DNA of 64,000 bases from an uncultured Rothia sp. (GTDB taxonomy: Bacteria; Actinomycetota; Actinomycetes; Actinomycetales; Micrococcaceae). The notes under the pieces are model-generated. The model worked only from the letters and a program-made list of their open reading frames with translations, had not been told where the DNA came from and did not search any database. Every line of letters starts with the position of its first letter. Position 1 is the stretch's first letter. Position numbers and translations under genes: made by a program. Location of the stretch: contig NZ_CAKAPD010000003.1 in NCBI RefSeq assembly GCF_916715725.1, forward strand, positions 1-64,000, read 5' to 3'. Shown one piece after another: positions 60,925-64,000 of this stretch.

Positions 60925-63270
60925 ATGTCTACCCCCTCTCTCACCAAGCGCACTTGGGCGTTCTTGGCTTCGGCAACCATCGGCCTCAGCGGCATCGCTG
61001 GCGTACCCGCGGCTTTCGCGGCTGAAACCAACTCCCACGTCAGCGCCGGTGAGGTAGCCGCAGCCTCAGAGCAGAGCCTGCAGGACGTCACCGTCAACTG
61101 GGGCCTGAAGAAGTCCTTCCGCTCCTACATCAACGGTGCCTTCTCCCAGGGCTCCCAGGAACTGACCGGCGTCACCACCAACGAAGACGGCTCCTACCGC
61201 TTCACCTCCGCCGAAGGCACCGTAGCCAACGGCGAATACTCGGTCACCTTCACCGGCTCCTCAATTCACTACACCGCTCACCACGGTCTGCTGGAAGTCA
61301 TCATCTCCGACCTCTCCGTCACCATTAAGGACGGCGTGGGCACCGTGCGCGCCAACGTTCAGTCGCGCCCCTACAACGGCAATACCACCCCGAACGACCT
61401 GGTCGAAACCAAGAACATGACCATCGGCACCTTCAACGCCTCCGGTCTGAAGGTTGAAGGTAACACCATCACCCTGCCCAGCGTTGACGAGGAAAACGGC
61501 ACCCGCGTCAAGCTCTCCGAAGAGGCAACCGGCGCCTTCGCCGGCTTCTACAAGGCTGGTCAGGAGCTGGATGCGCTCGGTTTCTCCGCAACCATCGTGA
61601 CCAAGGAAGCACCCGCGCCCGTACCTTCCACTGAGCCCAGCGCAGAGCCGACTGCAGCGCCGACCACCGAGGCACCCAAGCCTGCCGAGCCTTCCTCCGC
61701 ACCGACCACCGAGGCACCCAAGCCCGCCGAGCCCACTTCTGCCGCACCGAGCGCAGCCCCCACCTCCGCGGCGCCTTCCTCCCCCGCTGCAACCACCGAG
61801 CCCAAGCGTGAAGAAAAGGTCACTGGCAACGTCGTCGAGTCCGGCACCCTCAGCTGGGATATCCGCGAGTCCTTCCTGAAGTACCTGACCGGCTTCGCGC
61901 ACGGCTCCGTGAACGTTGAGGGCATGGAGAAGACCGCGGCAGGCGGCCTGAAGTACACTCAGGCATCCGGCGTGTACAACCCCGAGACCAAGACCGGTCA
62001 AATCAACTTTGCGGGCACCGCAGAGTTCACCGGCCACAACGGTCAGCTCAAGAGCACCATCAAGAACATGCGCCTGGTCGTCGTCAACGGCAAGGGCACC
62101 CTGGTCGCTGACGTTGACGCGCTGACCCGCGACGGCAAGTCCGTTTCTAAGACCGGCCTGGCTATCGCCGAGGTGGACCTCTCCGGCGCGAGCGTGAAGG
62201 ACGGCGTCTTCTCGGCGCAGAACGCAGCAGTCGCGCTCACCGCTGAAGGTTCTGACGTGCTCTTCGCGGGCCAGTACCGCGGTGCCGACAACGCCATGGC
62301 ACCGCTGAGCTTCTCCGTAAAGCTCAGCGAGCAGACCGCAGAGAACACCGTTGAGGTTCCTCGCGTCTCCGAGAACAAGTCCTCCGATAACAAGGGTTCT
62401 GAGAACGGCGCTTCCGACAACGGTTCCTCGAACTCCACCGGCAACTCCGGCTCTAACGGTTCGGCAGGCACCTCCGGCAGCGTTTCTAACGGCGGCTCCT
62501 CCTCGAACGGCTCGGTCAGCAACAACCCGGCACAGCCGGTCTGCGTACCCGTCACCCGCACCCGCGAGGTGCAGGAGCAGGGCGCATCCGACGGCACCAT
62601 CAAGAGCGCTAACCTCGGCTGGGGCGTGCGTGATTCCTTCCGCAACTACGTGCGCGGCGGCATCGCAAACGGCAGCTGGGAGCTGAACGGCACCTCCTAC
62701 TCTTCGGATGCGTTCAACTGGTCTAACGGCACCGGCACCTTCAAGGGTGGTAAGGGTTCTATCTCCTTCAGCGGTTCGGTTCGTTTCACCGGTCACCACG
62801 GCATTCTGGACACCACCATTGCGAACCCGCGCCTTGAGATTAACGGCAATTCCGGCACTCTCTACGCGACCATGAACAGCAATGACCCCTCCGGCAAGGC
62901 AACTAACTACGGTGAGGTGGCACTGCTGAAGGTGGATCTTTCCGGTCTGCAGAGCTCCGCTGACGCTGTGAGCGTCAACGGCGCGGCAACCACCCTGACC
63001 GCTGAAGGCGCGAAGGCGTTCGCTGGCTTCTACGACGCCGGTAAGGACATGGCTCCGCTGAGCTTCTCCGCGGCGATTAACGGCGCGAAGACCACCACCA
63101 AGACCGTGTCCGAAACCGTCTACGAGGGTGAGGGTTGCGACCCGGTCACCGGCAAGCCTCTGGCTTCCACCGGTGCCTCCGGTGTTGAGGGCACCCTGGT
63201 TGCAGGCTTCATCGCTGTTGCAGCCGGTGCGGGTACCGTCGTGTACACTCGCCGCCGCAAGAAGGCATAA
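60925..63270 (+). CDS. htaA: HtaA-type surface heme-binding protein, three HtaA domains
   Basis: Extracellular heme-acquisition protein, 781 aa. Sec signal peptide (about residues 1-32, cut after AFA). Three HtaA repeats (about 54-225, 305-468, 558-718), each with a W/L-x-[I/V]-[K/R]-x-SF-x-x-Y start and a YTAHHG, FTGHNG or FTGHHG heme-region motif. A Pro/Glu/Ala linker (226-298) and a Ser/Asn/Gly linker (480-535) separate them. Cys540 and Cys738 flank domain 3 and may form a disulfide. The C-terminus has LASTG (746-750), a membrane segment and RRRKK, a class E sortase-type sorting signal. ATG 60925 has AAGGAGA upstream. Confidence 0.92.
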   Translation: MSTPSLTKRTWAFLASATIGLSGIAGVPAAFAAETNSHVSAGEVAAASEQSLQDVTVNWGLKKSFRSYINGAFSQGSQELTGVTTNEDGSYRFTSAEGTVANGEYSVTFTGSSIHYTAHHGLLEVIISDLSVTIKDGVGTVRANVQSRPYNGNTTPNDLVETKNMTIGTFNASGLKVEGNTITLPSVDEENGTRVKLSEEATGAFAGFYKAGQELDALGFSATIVTKEAPAPVPSTEPSAEPTAAPTTEAPKPAEPSSAPTTEAPKPAEPTSAAPSAAPTSAAPSSPAATTEPKREEKVTGNVVESGTLSWDIRESFLKYLTGFAHGSVNVEGMEKTAAGGLKYTQASGVYNPETKTGQINFAGTAEFTGHNGQLKSTIKNMRLVVVNGKGTLVADVDALTRDGKSVSKTGLAIAEVDLSGASVKDGVFSAQNAAVALTAEGSDVLFAGQYRGADNAMAPLSFSVKLSEQTAENTVEVPRVSENKSSDNKGSENGASDNGSSNSTGNSGSNGSAGTSGSVSNGGSSSNGSVSNNPAQPVCVPVTRTREVQEQGASDGTIKSANLGWGVRDSFRNYVRGGIANGSWELNGTSYSSDAFNWSNGTGTFKGGKGSISFSGSVRFTGHHGILDTTIANPRLEINGNSGTLYATMNSNDPSGKATNYGEVALLKVDLSGLQSSADAVSVNGAATTLTAEGAKAFAGFYDAGKDMAPLSFSAAINGAKTTTKTVSETVYEGEGCDPVTGKPLASTGASGVEGTLVAGFIAVAAGAGTVVYTRRRKKA
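61660..61743. repeat. 42-bp tandem repeat in the HtaA linker
   Basis: Two units at 61660 and 61702 encode PTTEAPKPAEP(S/T)SA in tandem. Confidence 0.9.
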
Positions 63271-63353
63271 CGGCACCTCACGAGGATGCCCACACTGTGG
63301 GCTCGCCCGTGAGACTCAACCATGAGGTTCACCGGTGAGCCGACACGGCCCGT

Positions 63354-63384
63354 GCGGGGGTGCAGATTTTCACTGCACCCCCGC
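63354..63384 (+). terminator. Hairpin between htaA and hmuT
   Basis: A 12-bp perfect stem GCGGGGGTGCAG / CTGCACCCCCGC with loop ATTTTCA. There is no T-run, so it may set relative htaA/hmuT levels rather than fully stop transcription. Confidence 0.6.
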
Positions 63385-63453
63385 TTCAGGTGCCAGGTTT
63401 TGCCTCGGCGCCTACCCCAGTTTTTCTAGCTCCCCTTTTTCTGCGAGACTACG

Positions 63454-64000
63454 ATGTTTTCTTCCCTTTCTTCTTCTGCTCTGAACCGCCGCGATGCAAT
63501 GAAGTATGCGGCGTTCTCTATCACTTCCGCTTTTCTGCTGAGCTCTTGCGGTGTGGGTACTCAGAACCCGGCTACTTCTTCAAGTACTTCGCAGGCTGCG
63601 GTGGATGAGCAGAGCACCCGCACCGTTTTGGAGAACCTTGCCGATCAGTTGCGTTCTTCTATTGCCCCTGATCAGAAGGCTCTGCGCGGCCCCAATAGCG
63701 CGGCGGATACCCCCGAAATTCAGCCGATGGTCGATACCCCCACTCCGGCTTTCCCGGTGACGTTCAAGGATTTCAACGGCACTGAGGTGACCGTTAAGTC
63801 CGCCGACCGTGTGTTGGCACTGGATCTGTACGGCACCCTGGCTCAGCAGATGATTGCGCTGGGCCTGGGTAGCCGACTGGTGGGTCGTGTCACCTCCTCG
63901 ACGGAGCAGTCGCTGGCTCATCTTCCGCTGGTGACTCAGAACGGTCACGATCTGAACGCTGAGGCGATTCTGGCGACCTCCCCTGATCTGGTGTTGTGGG
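63454..64000 (+). CDS. hmuT: Heme ABC transporter substrate-binding lipoprotein (5' part, runs off the window)
   Basis: The window contains the first 182 codons with no stop. The signal peptide ends at the lipobox LLSSC, giving lipidated Cys33, followed by a Ser/Thr/Pro spacer. The fold begins PVTFKDFNGTEVTV and has LALDLYGTLAQQMIALGLGSRLVGR and LNAEAILATSPDLVLW, typical of class III (BtuF/HmuT) periplasmic-type binding proteins. It follows htaA on the same strand, so it would pass heme to an HmuUV permease expected beyond the window edge. Start ATG has only GAGACTACG upstream. Confidence 0.88.
   Translation, partial: MFSSLSSSALNRRDAMKYAAFSITSAFLLSSCGVGTQNPATSSSTSQAAVDEQSTRTVLENLADQLRSSIAPDQKALRGPNSAADTPEIQPMVDTPTPAFPVTFKDFNGTEVTVKSADRVLALDLYGTLAQQMIALGLGSRLVGRVTSSTEQSLAHLPLVTQNGHDLNAEAILATSPDLVLW

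Overview
The window is chromosomal DNA from a high-GC Gram-positive actinobacterium. The gene orders (senX3-regX3 / ispD-ispF-cysS-rlmB, tRNA-Ser / SRP RNA / dnaX-recR-ask, purS-purQ-purL), the GTP-type PEP carboxykinase, the DUF2516 protein and an HtaA / HmuO heme-acquisition locus all fit the Micrococcaceae. A Rothia species (R. mucilaginosa-like) is my best guess, but it rests on remembered protein style rather than a search. No rRNA operon, prophage, insertion sequence or CRISPR array is visible; most of the window is ordinary core genome.

Layout. 1-315: non-coding plus a terminator. 316-8.8 kb, minus strand: rlmB, cysS, ispF, ispD, regX3, senX3, gpmA, a DUF2516 membrane protein and a cystathionine gamma-synthase-type enzyme. 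8.96-10.8 kb, plus: tmk-holB. 10.9-12.6 kb, minus: an ACT-domain protein and its UPF0210 partner. 12.9-15.6 kb: divergent manA and phosphomannomutase. 15.7-18.0 kb: flavohemoglobin hmp and an NsrR-type regulator separated by a 0.6 kb AT-rich gap. 18.4-20.2 kb: pckG. 20.74 kb: tRNA-Arg(ACG) with a clear promoter and terminator. 21.2-24.0 kb: a two-gene operon of unrecognised proteins built from repeated toxin-fold-like modules. 24.3-25.6 kb: ferredoxin and a Ser-rich lipoprotein. 25.7-32.0 kb: nitroreductase and a giant Lhr helicase. 32.3-39.1 kb: a TetR regulator, a pseudouridine synthase, a GH76-like protein, a DyP peroxidase, tgt and an SRPBCC protein. 39.2-41.3 kb: two paralogous lipoproteins. 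41.4-46.3 kb, minus: a thioesterase, two paralogous amino-acid permeases and a queuosine-precursor transporter. 46.5-48.9 kb: a hydrolase, a second TetR regulator and a small conserved protein. 48.97-49.5 kb: tRNA-Ser(GGA) and SRP RNA on the minus strand. 49.7-59.9 kb, plus: dnaX, recR, ask, a conserved hypothetical and purSQL. 60.0-64.0 kb: heme oxygenase divergent from a three-domain HtaA heme-binding protein, followed by a truncated hmuT.

Functional links. hmuO, htaA and hmuT form a heme capture and degradation locus whose divergent promoter region carries two TGACA-N3-TGTCA palindromes. hmp and nsrR form a nitric-oxide defence pair. tgt and the YhhQ-type transporter, 7 kb apart, together suggest queuine salvage. 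tmk-holB, dnaX, recR and lhr serve replication and repair.

The least explained parts are the 21.2-24.0 kb operon (four copies of a roughly 60-residue module plus a HicA-like domain), a nested inverted-repeat element beside the SRP RNA gene that carries a copy of that gene's 3' end, a long acidic tail on RecR, and a recurring pattern of 14-18 bp tandem duplications, several of which copy a gene's last codons and stop codon.
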